The notes: a model not told the origin generated them from the sequence alone. Shown: positions 1 through 12,018, counted from the first letter of the stretch. The stretch: 64,000 bases of DNA from Termitomyces sp. T153 (GCA_018296165.2 JACKQL020000067.1:208016-272015); one strand, 5' to 3'. Numbers and translations: made by a program.

Positions 1-1337
1 TCTTTGAAAGACTTAAAAATAATTGTGATATCCTTGGTGAAGACAACTTCGAGTCCCAGAAGATGGTGCACTTGCTCATTTGAGAGACCAGATACCAGCA
101 TATGGTATGGTGATGGGAAGCGTTCTGACTCCATCATGCATTCTTGCAGGGGGAACAAAACTCCCAGAGTGACGTTGCTCTCAACATGTACAAGGCCCTT
201 GATTAGAGCGTGAGTTTTGTTGACCGTGGCAAGACTGTTGGGTTCATACTTGCCTCTGAATAGCCTTGCCCAGAGTTTAGTAGATGCCACCTTTTTCCAT
301 GTTCCCACCTGAAGCGACACCACATTGTCTAGTGGGTGAGAGCCAAGGTGAATGCTGGGCCATCCCCCATTGGGGACAGCTGTTCTTTGCAGACCAGTGG
401 AATTTGTCATGATATCATTTTCTGTTTTGACATTACAATGTATGCCCCCTCGGGGCTCGGATGACTGTTTCAGTGAGCCTTGGGTGCTAGCTCCGTTTCA
501 AGTAAACTTTTTGGTGAAGGGTTTGGTTAGAGCAGGCCATGATGTCATGGGAGGGCTAGCGCCAATGCATTGATTTGAGAGAGTCGGGGAGATAACAGGG
601 GAATCTATTAAGATGTTATCCCATGCAGAGTTCTCTACTGCAGTGTTGCTTTGGTCAGGGATATTGTTGTCCAGCTCCATGTTATTTCTGACCGTGTCAT
701 TTATCATGCCTCCTACATTCAGTACCTTGCTATTTATGTTTTCCATATGTCTCACAAAGGAGATCATTGGCATGTGTTTAAGTGCGCTCACATTTGGGGA
801 GGGAGATTGTGAGGGGTTATCGTTAATAGTAGGGCTCGCTGAGAGATTATCAGGGGTTCCTAGTGGGGTCGCGGACGTGGGAGTGTGTGTTTTCAAAGTT
901 CTCTCCTTCACAAGGCTGGGAGGCAGAGTTCTTTTTGATTTTTTGCTCTTTCTCAAAGGTTGTCTACCTAAGGTGAGTCGTACATGGCCTGGTCTAGTTT
1001 TTGCAGTCCTGTCCACCGAGTTGGCAGCTATAGAAGGTAATGGAGGGAAGTTGGGGTCTTTGATACTTCCAGGGTTACCCAGAATGTTTGGTTTGCTGTG
1101 AGGATTGGTCGCTTCCACATTGTCTGGGTTGATCAAGAAATTTGGATTTTGGAGGCTTCCTGGACTGGCATGGAAGATTGGGTGGAACCCATCATGCATA
1201 TCTCCTGCTATGGGAGTACTACCATACACATTCATCGGGTTGTTTTCTCCTGTGTTCAGCATGGTTCTGTTGTCTGTCCTGAAAGATATCAGGGATGAGT
1301 CTGCTCTTGGAGAGATTGCAGATGATTCAGTAGTCAT
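1..1337 (-). pseudogene. LINE-type ORF1 (gag-like) frame, one internal stop, runs off the window edge
   Basis: A single minus-strand reading frame runs from an ATG at 1,337 to the window edge with one interruption, a TGA at 498-500. The first 279 residues are rich in Ser, Pro and Asn with a basic patch near residues 125-145, like the low-complexity N-terminus of fungal Tad1-type LINE ORF1 proteins. After the TGA the same frame continues open and becomes compact and hydrophobic (motifs such as WARLFRGKYEP and VSGLSNEQVHHLLGLEV), which resembles the folded core of those ORF1 proteins. The codon before the break suggests CGA (Arg) turned to TGA. CG dinucleotides are common here, unlike the repeats further right, so the copy looks younger. 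ORF2 (endonuclease/RT) would lie left of the window. Assignment to LINE rather than another gag-like protein is inference. Confidence 0.45.
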
Positions 1338-1946
1338 TGTAAAGTGCTGGAGTGCAAATTACAAGTGCAAATTACTTTCGAAGCCTTCCTGATACTTATA
1401 GTTTATTAGGCTTTGAATGTTCCTGTCATTCGTCCCTGAGTTGTTGTAGCGTTTGCCTTAGTTTGTTCTCTTTCAAGGCATGAGTCTCATAGTCTTTCTT
1501 TAGCGCAACAGATTAAATTTCATCATTACTGGTTGTAGTATATTGATTTTTGTGGTAGGACAATTTACGATATCCCTATGTCCTTGGGATTCAGTAGATG
1601 GGTTTTGTTCGATGCATGTGTCTGCTAGGCGCCTACATTTCATTTCTGTATTATATAACTAGAAATTTTAGACTGACAGATTACATGCATCATCTAGTGA
1701 CATGGCACAAACCCCTGTGATGGGCTTAATTGTCCAGTGTTGCAGAGGTATCCTAGAAGTACTCTGGGGTGTGTTGGACTTTGACTTTTACGAAACACTT
1801 GGAGGGGGGGGGGCATTGACAGCACCTTTCAGTGCTAAGACACCTTTTGGTGTAGCTTCTGGTTGGGAGCAGCTGCACAGTTTTACCCGCCAACTTTATT
1901 TGTGATGATTTGTGTGTACCACATGGTGGTTAATGGTCAAGAGGCC
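1338..1946. other. Flank of the LINE-like frame; no gene seen
   Basis: No convincing coding frame. It would include any 5' leader of the minus-strand LINE-like frame. A run of nine G lies near 1,804-1,813. CG dinucleotides become scarce towards the right, marking entry into the decayed repeat zone. Confidence 0.4.
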
Positions 1947-2067
1947 CCCTATAATGATTTTGTACCTGCTGGCAATAAATGGATGATGGACAAGTGCCCT
2001 GACTTTAGGGCACCCCAGTCTGCAGCTAGACCCTCAAAGCCAGCACCAGCAAAGGCTGGACCCTCAA
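1947..2067 (+). repeat. 121 bp direct repeat, copy 1
   Basis: Matches 2,242-2,362 with only a few substitutions at a fixed offset of 295 bp. In frame it reads PYNDFVPAGNKWMMDKC and then a Lys/Pro/Ala stretch. Here the Trp codon is TGG; copy 2 has TAG at the same place. It looks like a duplicated piece of the decayed repeat gene that follows. Confidence 0.85.
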
Positions 2068-2241
2068 TTAGTTGTAGATGCTGTATTCATTACCTTTGAA
2101 CTCCCAGCAATTAGATTCAATTTTCTTGGAATGCAAAGTGATTTATCCCAATATGTATATACATGTATGTATGTAAACTAGTGAAGATATGCACCTTTTA
2201 TGTTTGTTAAGGGCTCCTCAACTCAGAGGGCACTACTGGTG

Positions 2242-2362
2242 CCCTATAATGATTTTGTACCTGCTGGCAATAAATAGATGATGGACAAGTGCTCTGACTT
2301 TAGGGCACCCCAGTCTGCAGCTAGACCCTCAAAGCCAGCACCAGCAAAGGCTGGACCCTCAA
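2242..2362 (+). repeat. 121 bp direct repeat, copy 2
   Basis: Second copy of the 1,947-2,067 unit. It is continuous with the frame that follows to 3,030. The Trp codon of copy 1 is TAG here, a G-to-A change. Confidence 0.85.
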
Positions 2363-4416
2363 GGCCAGCAACAGCTAAGGCTAGCTCAACAAAGTCAGCT
2401 ACAACTACAGTATAGGCTAATGACCCTGCAGTCATCACCATGCTGATTGCCTTTCCTGCAAACATGCTGCAGGGATCAGAGGCAGGAATAATTGAGGTCT
2501 TCAAACCAAGGACCTATACCATGCTGTCTGCCCTGTCCCACAAGCCCATCAAACTAGTGCATCAAAACCCCCATGACAAACAGTTCTTTGTCACCCAAGT
2601 ACAGGCTTTTCAAGCTGAAGCCAGAGCCACTCCTGCCTCAGACTTGGAAAGCAATGAATATAATGCTGCAATGTCCAAGCAACATATTTTGAACAGCAAT
2701 TCAGAAGACAACAATGCTACCCATCATTATAAGCAGAAGCATAATGCTAATGCCAAATAGCTATTAGCTATTAATGCTAAGAAGTTCAAGCTGGACCTCA
2801 AGCATCTCAATGATATAGTGCCCAGCTGCTTTCCAAACAGCTGGGACACAATGCTGGTGCAAGGATGCTATGAGCACTGCAATGACTTCTGGGGTATCTT
2901 ACACCCTCACTTCTATTGGTTGCCAACAACCAATCTAGTCTTGGTCAGCAACAAAGAAATCTTTGCCCATTCAACTAAAATTGCAGAGATATCTCATATC
3001 TTCCCACATTATGAACAATTGTACAGATAGGCTCCTTGAAAGATGCCCATGAACCCAGAATAGCTGCAACTGATGCTCTGGGTTATCTGCAAGCCCCACA
3101 CTCACATTACCATGAGGGAGCAAGTACATGCTGCTCTCCTTGTTCCATCAAATCTCCTTTGATACAGCTCCTGACATTAGAGATTGCACAATGCAACATG
3201 TCATGAAGCTAATCTCAGAGGAGCTAGCCACTTCTCCACCACAGGGAGACCATCATTAATAATTGGTTCTCTTGCCTTCTCATCAGCCATGCTTGGCTAT
3301 ACAGATAACAACATCTGAGGAGTGGGACTTACTCAAGTCCCTATCAGCTAGCACTTCAACATCAATGCATGGGCACAGTACATTGTGCACCATGGCCATC
3401 CAGGCTTGCAGAATATCTATTCTGGAGTGACCATCAATGTGTCACTGCATGTAAACTGACAATTGGTCTTTGGCTACATCCTAGATTGGGCACTAGCCCC
3501 AACCTCAGCTCATGCCAGAATGGCCTATATGAGGCTGTTTGGAATGGTTGTTGCTCAGCCTCATCTCTATTGTGACACAGTTGACAACTACATGCTCATA
3601 TAGGGGAGTTTACTCTATTCACCCTCTACACCTGCACCTTGTGTAGGCTGCATGTACTGCTTACACAAATTAATAATCTCAGTAAAACAGAGGTAATATG
3701 CCACCTCCTCACAAACCATGTGCCCCCTGCCTGGATGAACCACATGTATACCTATGATATATGCTTCTTGGATCACCATTGGTCAGGCAGCATGTTGCAT
3801 GTAGATCTGTTCATATGAGTGACAATGAATGTCATCATTGACTCTGGATCATAGGTGTACTCCCTCCTATGGAGAGGTATAACAGGTGGTATTCACCCAC
3901 TGTTGATGACCAGAAGTGCTTCTGAGTGCTCCTGCAACTCCACAAAAGCTAGGGCCAGTTTCCACTCCACATGGCAGAATGGCTGCACTATGGAGAAACA
4001 GCCATATTTACTCACTTCCTGTAGAGGTAATGAATGCTACATTAGTAAAAGTGGAGGAGCCATTTTCTGTGGCCTCTCAACCTTGCTCCCATAAGTATGG
4101 AGGAGCTATCTTCCATGGCTCCTCTACCCAATACCTCTTCAACTGTGGAAGGGCATCTGCAACAGTGGCATCAGCCACTACCAGTCTGGCTGCAACCTCC
4201 AGTGCATCCTCCCAGGACACATCTACTGAGGAGTCCATAGAATTGGACTATACTGACAAGCTTTTAGTGCTCACAAAACTCAGCTCAGAAATCACACCCC
4301 TTATTGTCTCTGGCCCTTCAGAAGCAACTGTAGCAACTAACATTGCTAATCCTATCATTTCTGCACTTGAAACAAGTGGCTCTAGTGATACAGCTAATGC
4401 TGTATTGAAGTGCTAG
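2242..4416 (+). pseudogene. Decayed repeat-encoded gene, family not recognised
   Basis: One plus-strand frame can be followed from 2,242 to 3,030 with only a few stops (TAG near 2,275, 2,413 and 2,758). It begins with Lys/Ala/Pro/Ser-rich low-complexity sequence and then contains recognisable protein-like text (for example LVQGCYEHCNDFWGILHPH). From 3,030 to 3,900 frames are broken. A further open frame at 3,916-4,416 ends in a Ser/Thr/Ala-rich stretch. CG dinucleotides are nearly absent and TG/CA are abundant, as in the other old repeats. No catalytic motif of a transposase, RT or integrase was found, so the family is unknown; a gag-like or captured-gene origin is possible. Confidence 0.35.
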
Positions 4417-5799
4417 GCTGACATTGTGAGCAGTGAAGAAGTGGCATCTTCACAGATGAAGGAACAAGCAGGGTGAACTAACTATTATAGTCCACTAGAA
4501 ATGACTATTATATATGGGCTAACTGAGTGCCCACTCATATCACCCAGCATAGTTGGGCAGTGCACCAGGGTCTTACTATGTCCATCTTATTGAGTAGGAC
4601 TATTCAATTCTACCTCAGTTTTGATGTAGGGATTATTGCTAGGATCCTGGTATAAATTCTTAAGTAGGATGCCAAATGCCACCCCCTTATTTTTGTTGTT
4701 GGTCAGTTGTGAGTCCATTGATGGACTTGATAGAGGTGTATATAATGGAGCACCCATTATCTAACATAATACTTACTGTATAATAATTATTCTATTATGA
4801 TTATTAGTTGGTAGCATCACATGACACTACCTATAGAATACTGTTATTGTAATTATATAAGGCAGCACCTTACTTCTGTCAGGTTTTGCTGACTACGGAG
4901 GCTCAGTTTAACTGGACAAGTTCTTATTAGGCAGACGTAATGTTCTGCACTTATAACCTAGTATTCTGAGGAGGTACAGACTTCAGATACTTGTGAGAAA
5001 AGCTAAGGGAAGTGGTCCAAGCAAGTCTGGGATGGTCTGGGAAAGTCTCAGACAAGGTATGAGGGGAGTTGGGCTTGGAAGTGCATCAGGCACAAGTCCA
5101 GAGGCAAATACTGAGTGTGTGGGGCAAGCAGAGGCCACATGAGTGATGGGAATGGGGCCAGAGATTGATGGGGGATCAATTAGTGTTGACAGGTTCTGGG
5201 GCCAAGTGTAGAGCAAAATCCAGGTTTGATTATGAATGTATGGGGTTGTAAATGTATGAACAGAGGTATGCACAGAGTTCATAATGGAGTTAGAGTTAAA
5301 AGTAGTTCAGGCAATGATAAAGGAAACTGAAGCAGATGAGGCAGGACAGAGTTGAAATAAGACAGATATGAGAACAAAATAGATTGAAGAAACAATATGA
5401 GACAAGAACAAGACAAAAGATAGAAACAGGGATGAGACCAGGAAATGTAACAAACACAGATGTAAGTAGGTAATATCAAGACTACCATAGCAGATATTAC
5501 TCTACAACTTATATAATAACTACTGGAGCTCCTCTAGGGATAGCAGGTCTAGCAGTGGGGTTTGCTGGAGCCATGCAGAGTCAACAGGTGTTGGTTCTGA
5601 TCAGTTGGTGGACTTCAGTAATATACTGATGGGAACTGAGGGAATTGATGGGAGTGTAGGCTGCACTGTGGTCAATAAGATATTCTGGAGTGGTTGGGTA
5701 GGCCATGGTGACACATTATTGGGAGTTCATGGTGTGTGCCAGAGTTCCTAAGAAGCATTAAAAATAGCCAAGGACTCTGAGGAAAATGAGAATGTGACA
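4417..5799. other. A+T-rich then purine-rich repeat debris, no gene
   Basis: 4,720-4,870 is A+T-rich with many TAATTATT-like words. From 5,000 to 5,500 the plus strand is strongly purine-biased, so the minus strand gives Pro/Ser-rich open frames without recognisable domains. CG is almost absent. I see no gene that can be supported. Confidence 0.4.
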
Positions 5800-5945
5800 G
5801 AGTTTGCCAGGAGGCTATCAGAGTTTGCCAGGGAAGCATCAGAGTTAGCTGAGGCAGGTGCCATGTGTAAACAAAGGTCAGGGTGAGTTGAGAGGGTGTA
5901 GGGGTTGCTTGGGAAGAGGTCCAGGGGTCTGGGAATGGATCATGA
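5800..5945 (+). repeat. Gypsy end module with polypurine-like tract
   Basis: This segment is homologous to 31,922-32,030 (same strand) and to 62,966-63,130 (opposite strand). Shared landmarks are a repeated AGAGTTTGCCAG word, a GGGTGAGTTGAG block and a purine tract around GGTCTGGGA followed by TGACAA. The most likely reading is the polypurine tract and start of the 3' LTR of a gypsy element. The reverse orientation (leader plus gag start) cannot be excluded. Confidence 0.5.
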
Positions 5946-6037
5946 CAACTTCATACTTTGTAGACAGAATCAATTGACTGGTTTTGATTTACAGAGCATG
6001 AACTGTAAGTGGTGCAAACCATAACAGAAATGTTACA

Positions 6038-6362
6038 CAAGTACTTTCAACCAAGGGCTATCTTTTGGTTACATTTGTACAAGGTCACATGCCAGGAGTC
6101 TGAAAATCAAGCTCAATTACAATGGATTTCCATTTTTGGGTCAGAGTCCAGATTTGGTTGTTGTTGAGTATTTCTTCTAGAAGCTCTAGAGTAAATTTTC
6201 CAAACACTGGCATTGGGAATCCTTGAACTTGTTCTCTTTGAATCTTCCTCTGCTAGGTGAGTAGCTAGAAACTCTAGAACTTCTTATAGATGCTAAATAG
6301 ACTTTGGATCTCCCTCTACTAGTTATGTGATTGAGCCACAGCCTCCAGAGGTTGTCCTTACA
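6038..6362 (+). repeat. LTR-A fragment (3' part of a gypsy LTR)
   Basis: It aligns along its whole length with the 3' part of the solo LTR at 35,630-35,956 and ends in the same CCTTACA. The 5' part seen in other copies (starting TGTCAGGGGA) is missing, so this is a truncated LTR. It directly abuts the gypsy gag relic. Confidence 0.75.
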
Positions 6363-7290
6363 CAAACAATGCTAATAACATGTTAAACAAGATCAAGGAC
6401 TTGGATGATTGGATTGCTATGGTTGCTAGCATTGACAACACCTTACAAGATCAACAGAGACAATTCCAAGATATGCTAAAGGCTGCAAAGGTTGAGGCTG
6501 CCACCACTGATGCTAATAAGAAGTTTCAGCCCAAGGCTAGCTCAACTATATCCTCTACTTCATTGACTACATCCAACAATGCCAACATGACCAGCAGTTT
6601 GACTCCCACCAATGCCTTGGATGGCCCAAAAGCACAAAAGTATGTATATCCCCTTACTGATATGAAGCATCTTCTGCTCCTCAATCATGAGGGGTGTACA
6701 AAATGCCAGAAATTCTATGTTGAGAATGATCACACTCACAACAATTTCCCACAAGACAAACTCCTCCTGCCTGCAACCTACAAGACCTTGACCCTTGAGA
6801 TGGTCAAAGCTGCAAAGTATAGTTATATCATGCAAGGAGGGAAACTAAAGAACATGGGTAAAGGAACTCTCATTGCTATGGTTGTGGTCAACAGCACAAT
6901 TTCTGATTAAAGCAAGTCTGATGTCAATCATGCTGGAGAAATTGCAGAACTTGAGAAAATTTTGTGCATGTCAAAGAGTATGTCTTTCCTTCCCATCTCT
7001 AATGGAATTGCCTCATCACCTCTCCCTTGATCAATTTCTTTCCTGTACAAGCTTTCATTGACCATGGTGCCCCTCTAGCAATGATTTCTGAAGAATTTTT
7101 CTTGTAGCTTGATCTCCTCTGCCATAGCCTGTTCAAGCCTCTAAATGTCTCTACTGCATATGCCAATGGCAGGAAGTCTACTACTTGAGATTCACATGTC
7201 AAGCTTTCTGTTCTGTCTCCTGGTAGTGCCTGGTCTCCTCACTCCCAACTCTTTGTTATCTGTCCAGGACTTCATATGCACCTATCTAAG
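6363..7290 (+). pseudogene. Ty3/gypsy gag C-terminus and retropepsin relic
   Basis: The frame at 6,380-6,910 encodes a gag C-terminal region: KIKDLDDWIAMVASIDNTL, a Ser/Thr-rich linker, then a Cys/His cluster (GCTKCQKFYV...H...NNFPQDK...PATYKTLT) typical of the zinc-knuckle end of Agaricomycete gypsy gag proteins. Downstream, broken frames still show a retropepsin-like core (AFIDHGAPLAMIS) followed by KPLNVSTAYANGRKS. The upstream half of gag is replaced by the LTR-A fragment. CG is nearly absent and several stops interrupt the protease. Non-functional; family confidence is good, exact ends are not. Confidence 0.65.
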
Positions 7291-7460
7291 TATAGTGAGA
7301 AATGTAGATGTAAAGCAATGTCATACCTCAGTTGCACTTTGTAGAAGATATAACAAACTGAGGTGTGACTTCCAAAGAAAAAACATATCTAAGTGAGGTA
7401 TAGCTGAGTATACGTGACACATACGCGCTGGTGCGCGTACCAACAATCTCAATCTATAAC

Positions 7461-7548
7461 AGCTAGGACACCTATGCCCAAGGAAACGTGTAAAAAATAG
7501 CTCCTTAAGTAAATAAAATGATAGAATCAATCAGTCAATCAAACCTGG
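7461..7548 (+). repeat. SINE-like 3' tail fragment
   Basis: This stretch (AGCTAGGACAC, then GTGTAAAAAATAGCTC, then AAATAAAATG and imperfect AATC units) matches 43,108-43,180 in the left arm, the 3' end of the tRNA-headed SINE-like repeat. No tRNA-like head is seen here, so it is a 5'-truncated copy. Confidence 0.6.
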
Positions 7549-7988
7549 TATCATCCATAGAAAACAAATACAAACAAATCCTCAATATCGAGGACAAGAA
7601 AGGAAAGGCCTCGATCTATAAATAGAGCTCGGAGCTGGAATTCAACGTCTCGACATCATGTTACATTTATCAAGTCTTGTTGGATTTTTGGATCACACTC
7701 GGGTTTATCGAAGTGGATTGCACCCCAGTTTTAGAGGGGTCTACTCCTTTACCTTTGCCTCGCGAATCTCCAACAGGAGGGTTCACATAGCTAGAATTAG
7801 CCATCAATGAATTGATGCTTTCCACACATTGATCAGCATGTTCAAGTTCATGTTCTCCTTGTGGTCACGCTACCGCATGCCTCAGCTATATTATGGATCA
7901 GCTGGTCATCCTCATAATTATCCTCGACATATGGTGTCACGACTGACATGCCCGATGTGTTTGATCATCATTAGATTGATCGACTACA
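7549..7988. other. Edge of the gene island
   Basis: CG content returns to normal here. A TATAAATA word lies at about 7,617-7,625. The minus strand is open for about 90 nt after a possible splice site near 7,940 and may be a last exon of the hypothetical ORF to the right (reading VVTPYVEDNYEDD). Confidence 0.3.
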
Positions 7989-8249
7989 TTAGGTTCTTCT
8001 GTGGATACCTTTTGACGGGTCGTCACCATCATTGACGGAGCTAGTTAAACCAGAGTCCCCGAAACTGTCGCTTACAGGGGAATTGACATTTCCAGCTCTA
8101 AGCTTGGCAGCATCCACATTTGTTTCAGTGAGTATCGCGGTGCGGCTAGTGCTCGTGGGGAGTTCCGACATACGATCCCAGAACTGCTCCGTCAGATATA
8201 GGCAGCAATTCATTTCCTTCCAACGTTGGAGCGGTTCCGTATCATGCAC
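7989..8249 (-). CDS. Hypothetical protein, possible internal exon
   Basis: An 86-codon minus-strand frame with normal codon use and CG content (MHDTEPLQRWKEMNCCLYL...). It is hydrophilic with no recognised domain. A stop lies in frame just upstream of the ATG. An intron with a CTAAC branch motif can be drawn near 8,280-8,350, and a donor-like GTATCC follows GGDDPSK-type coding near the 3' end, so this may be one exon of a small multi-exon gene. I could not find a convincing initiator exon. Confidence 0.3.
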   Translation of the reverse strand: MHDTEPLQRWKEMNCCLYLTEQFWDRMSELPTSTSRTAILTETNVDAAKLRAGNVNSPVSDSFGDSGLTSSVNDGDDPSKGIHRRT

Positions 8250-8726
8250 AGCCGTGGGGTTTATCGGCGAGCTGACTTTCCAGACTGTTGGCTTCGAAGA
8301 GAATACCCAGATGACATAGTTAGTTATAAAGGTTTTTATATGTGACTCACCGAGCTGGAAGACCGCAGTTGATCCGGTGGACCTAGAGTCAAGAGTTCAG
8401 AGAGAAAAGCTAGTAGGATATATGTTACGACAGTGTGAGATAACGGCGTCGTCACACGAGAGTCTTAGTCAATCGATGAAATTGGTGTAAGTCCTGCATT
8501 GAGAAAGAACTGCTGTGATGTAACATCTACAGCTACTATATACAAATTGGTTATTGAGATACCCGAAGAACGATATAGAAACAAAGGATATTATAGAGAA
8601 ACAAAGGATATCATAAAGCAACGAATGTCGGTGATGTAGAGTATAAACCGGCGATCGTCACAGGTGGCATCACATCAATGTGGCCGGAGTAGTTATGTGA
8701 GACTGACGACATTACATCCAACCATT
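8250..8726. other. Upstream region of the glutamate decarboxylase gene
   Basis: Intergenic and of normal CG content. It contains an imperfect tandem pair of about 20 bp (AGAAACAAAGGATAT twice, 8,577-8,617). It should hold the promoter of the decarboxylase gene; no clear TATA box was identified. Confidence 0.35.
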
Positions 8727-11155
8727 ATGGCCCTCTCCAAGGTATTTCAAGACCTGAATAGTTCTCGTTGATCTGATTGATCCTCCTACAGCACGTAATT
8801 CCTGACAAGTTTATCAGAGAACCTCACGTTAGTCTTCACCCTTAGACGCCACAGTCGTTCTGATCGATCTCGCATTAGGACAAAACATCTCATTACCATG
8901 GCCTGACCAACGCCGATCTAGGTCAAATGGAATACTTATGGTGCTCGCTACGCTACCAATCCTATCCCAAAATACAGAATTCCATCAAAGGTACGCTCGC
9001 ATTTATCGATTATTGTTTGATATTTCTTGACACCACATAGGATCTGAATGCAGAGGCTACATATCAACTGATTCACGACGAACTCAGCCTCGGTTGGTGA
9101 AGTTTTTTTCTTGTTTTAATCGGTTCTTACAAACCTCACATGGCTCTCCGGTTCTGAACTTGGCGTCCTTTGTATCGACCTGGATGCCCCCCGAGGCAGA
9201 TCGACTCTTCCACGAGAATGTTTCTGAAAACCTTGTCGGTCAGCCTTGGTCTACGTTGATATATCGATCCTATCATGATAATTTGCATCAGATACCGATG
9301 AATATCCTGCGACCCGTGAGTATTATTTGGCAGTAAAAATAGCTTCCCATCTCTAACACTACCTTCTAGAGTCTGTCCACATCCGATGTGAGAAGATACA
9401 CTTCCATCCCATACATCCGTTTACCACCTTCTGACAGGTATTTCTATCCTGGCCGACTTATGGCACGCTCCTTCGGTAAAAAATGCAGTCGGAACGGCAA
9501 CAACTGGATCGTCAGAGGCCATCCAACTCTGCGGTCTTGCCATGAAAAAGATGTGGCAAGAAAAGTGCAAAGCTGCTGGAAAGAGCATTCACGAGCCTGG
9601 GTAAGATGGCGTCTGCGGTTTCCACAATTCTGCATATATTGAATCACCCGCATAGCCCCAACATTTGTCATGGGTGCGAATGCCCAAGTCGCACTTGAAA
9701 AGTTCGCTCGATACTTCGAAGTCGAATGTAGACTTGTCCCTGTGTCTGTCGAAAGTCACTACAGGCTTGACTCAAGCAAAGTTATGGAATACGTAGATGA
9801 GAACACGATTGGCGTTTTCGTAATTTTAGGGAGTAAGACTTTTGCTTTTCCCCGTTCGACAAACTCACAGCGTCGTCTAGGTACCTACACTGGCCATTAT
9901 GAACCTGTGAAGGAAATATTTGATCTCCTCGATGAATACGAAGCCAAAACGGGTCACTACGTTCCCATTCATGGTTGGTTGTCATATCGATTTACACGAT
10001 GTGAATCTGATGTTATCCGAAGTTTGTGCTGCATCCGGTGGTTTCGTTGCTCCATTCGCGACAGTAAGCGTAATGGGCATGATCAAGACGTCGTCTGATT
10101 ATTGCCTATACAGCCCAAACATGTATGGGACTTCAAGCTTCCTCGGCTAGTGTCAATCAACTCGTCGTATGTTCATTTATGCTTGTGCTGACGACTTCAG
10201 CTTTGAATTCTTATCATTGTCAGAGGACATAAATTTGGACTGTCTTACGTTGGCGTAGGGTGGGTCATCTGGAGGGATAAATCCCATCTCCCGAAGGAGC
10301 TCATTTTCGAGCTTCACTACCTCTGCTCGGTCGAGTACTTCTTCTCGCTCAACTTCTCTCGTCCTGCAGCTCCGATTATCACTCAGTATTTAACCTTATT
10401 AACCTCGGCTTTGAAGGCTATCGCACGGTCGCTCTTAACGACCTCAAGAATGCTCGTCTTCTGAGCCGCGCACTGGAAGGTAGCAAATATTATACCGTTT
10501 TGAGTGATATTCATCGCAAGATTGCCGGTCCCTTGGAAATCTCAAATGGCATCAGTGAAGACGATCCCGAAGTGAGATTTCTGCCTTCCTTCACGATATG
10601 TCTTACCCATGGTAATTGTAAGCTCTATCATCTAGGTCTTCCTGTAGTATCGTTCCGTTTCTCTGACGAGTTTAAGGAGAACTACCCCGAGGTCCAACAA
10701 CGATGGATTCAAACGCTTCTGAGAGCAAAAGGATGGTGAGTAAACCGTCTCAGCCCACCATTCAATCTAAGCAATGCTAGGATCGTGCCCAACTACGAAC
10801 TGCCTCCCGCCCTCGAACAGGTTGAGATCCTTCGTGTGGTTGTAAAAGAAAACATGACCCAAGTGGTGAGGTTGCAATTCTCAAATGGTTCAATCCTCCC
10901 TGACAGGCGTTGCAGCTCGTCGATCAATTCGTCGCCGATCTGGTGAGTAAGACAAACAGCAGCATCGAGCAAAAACTTACATGAGAGGCATAGTTGGAAG
11001 TAACGGAGTCGCTTGCCCATGCCGGAACTCCTTTGCATTCACTCAATATGCTTGACCAAGTTCGACACAAGCGAAGCAAACCTGAACATCACGCTGGGGC
11101 CTTGGAAGAAGGCTCGAGTGAGAAGTCGTCTGGAACGTATGCACGGCCGTGTTGA
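8727..11155 (+). pseudogene. Glutamate decarboxylase, well preserved but with three breaks
   Basis: PLP-dependent enzyme converting glutamate to GABA (GABA shunt, cytosol). About fifteen exons can be followed from MALSK to the C-terminus GTYARPC, the family's usual end. Recognisable stretches include [58 protein letters not shown] and HVCAASGGFVAPF. The PLP lysine lies in SINSSGHKFGL, codon 10,231-10,233, just after an intron. Three defects are visible: the acceptor before the exon at 9,140 is AC instead of AG; there is one extra T in the run 9,664-9,666 before VMGANAQ; and one base is missing near 10,389 between APIITQY and [10 protein letters not shown]. Both indels are at short T runs, so sequencing error is possible; otherwise the gene is a recent pseudogene. 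Confidence 0.85.
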
Positions 11156-12018
11156 AGAAAGTGGGCCTCTACCCCACTCAGAGAATTCCCTCGCGATGCG
11201 CTACATCATGAATGAGAATCAACCGGAAGTAGCGCGAAACCGCCACCCACGGCGGCTTTTTTATTTCGTAGACGAGATTTTGTATACGAGAAGAGCCAGT
11301 AAATCAATTTAGATATATTTATAAGACGGATAGACGGGATTCTCGAAGTGACGAGCTAGAGCTAGTAGATTGATATGTCATAAGAAGGAGAAATAATGAG
11401 GCGTATATAGAGGGAGGGTGGATGAACGAAAATCAGGAAAAAGGACAGGCTAGAGTAGGAAATGATATGAGTAATGAGCGAGCCTTGCGATGCAGCTTGC
11501 TCACGGCTTACCGTTGATGGTGCCTTGCTGTATGAGCCCACTGGCTTATCAGCAAGGGAGTTTGAAGAAAATAGGCTGTGGTGAGAGATGTTCGATGAGC
11601 GCTTGAGTGCTCACTGATGAGCAGAACATCGGCGGAGTGTGATCTCACATGTGGAGTAGTGTCGGTGCCGAAACTACAACGGATACTCGATGGAAAGAAA
11701 GGAGGAGGCGAAAGTAAGAGAGCCAACTAGTCGGAAGCACAGAAAAATTATGAAATGACCCCCGCTGTCCTCTGCCAAAACAGAATGGCACTGGACGACG
11801 GCCCTAGGTAATATGGAATAAGCGTGGGGATCGAGATGACGTATGCAGAGGCCTCTACCTCGGAATTTAAGTACGTCGAACATTGAATATTGATTCTTTG
11901 TAAGTATGTTACATACATAGTTGTACACAACTCTTCGATTTGATGGTCGTTACGATGAAATGATGAGAGCAGCCGCTTATCCTACGGTCTATCCGAAAAA
12001 TCGATATTCAATCTCCAG
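11156..12018. other. Intergenic, no gene seen
   Basis: 3' flank of the decarboxylase and of the cytochrome b561 gene (convergent). CG content is normal. Several minus-strand frames of 60-85 codons exist but none looks protein-like. Confidence 0.4.

Noticed and set aside
613..1101. Plus-strand open frame of 162 codons opposite the LINE-like frame
   Set aside because: Hydrophobic shadow of the minus-strand frame, which has the more protein-like composition and continues past the TGA in the same frame.
7325..7364. ACCTCAG...CTGAGGT inverted repeat as a terminator
   Set aside because: A 7 bp stem with a 26 nt loop in A+T-rich eukaryotic sequence is expected by chance.
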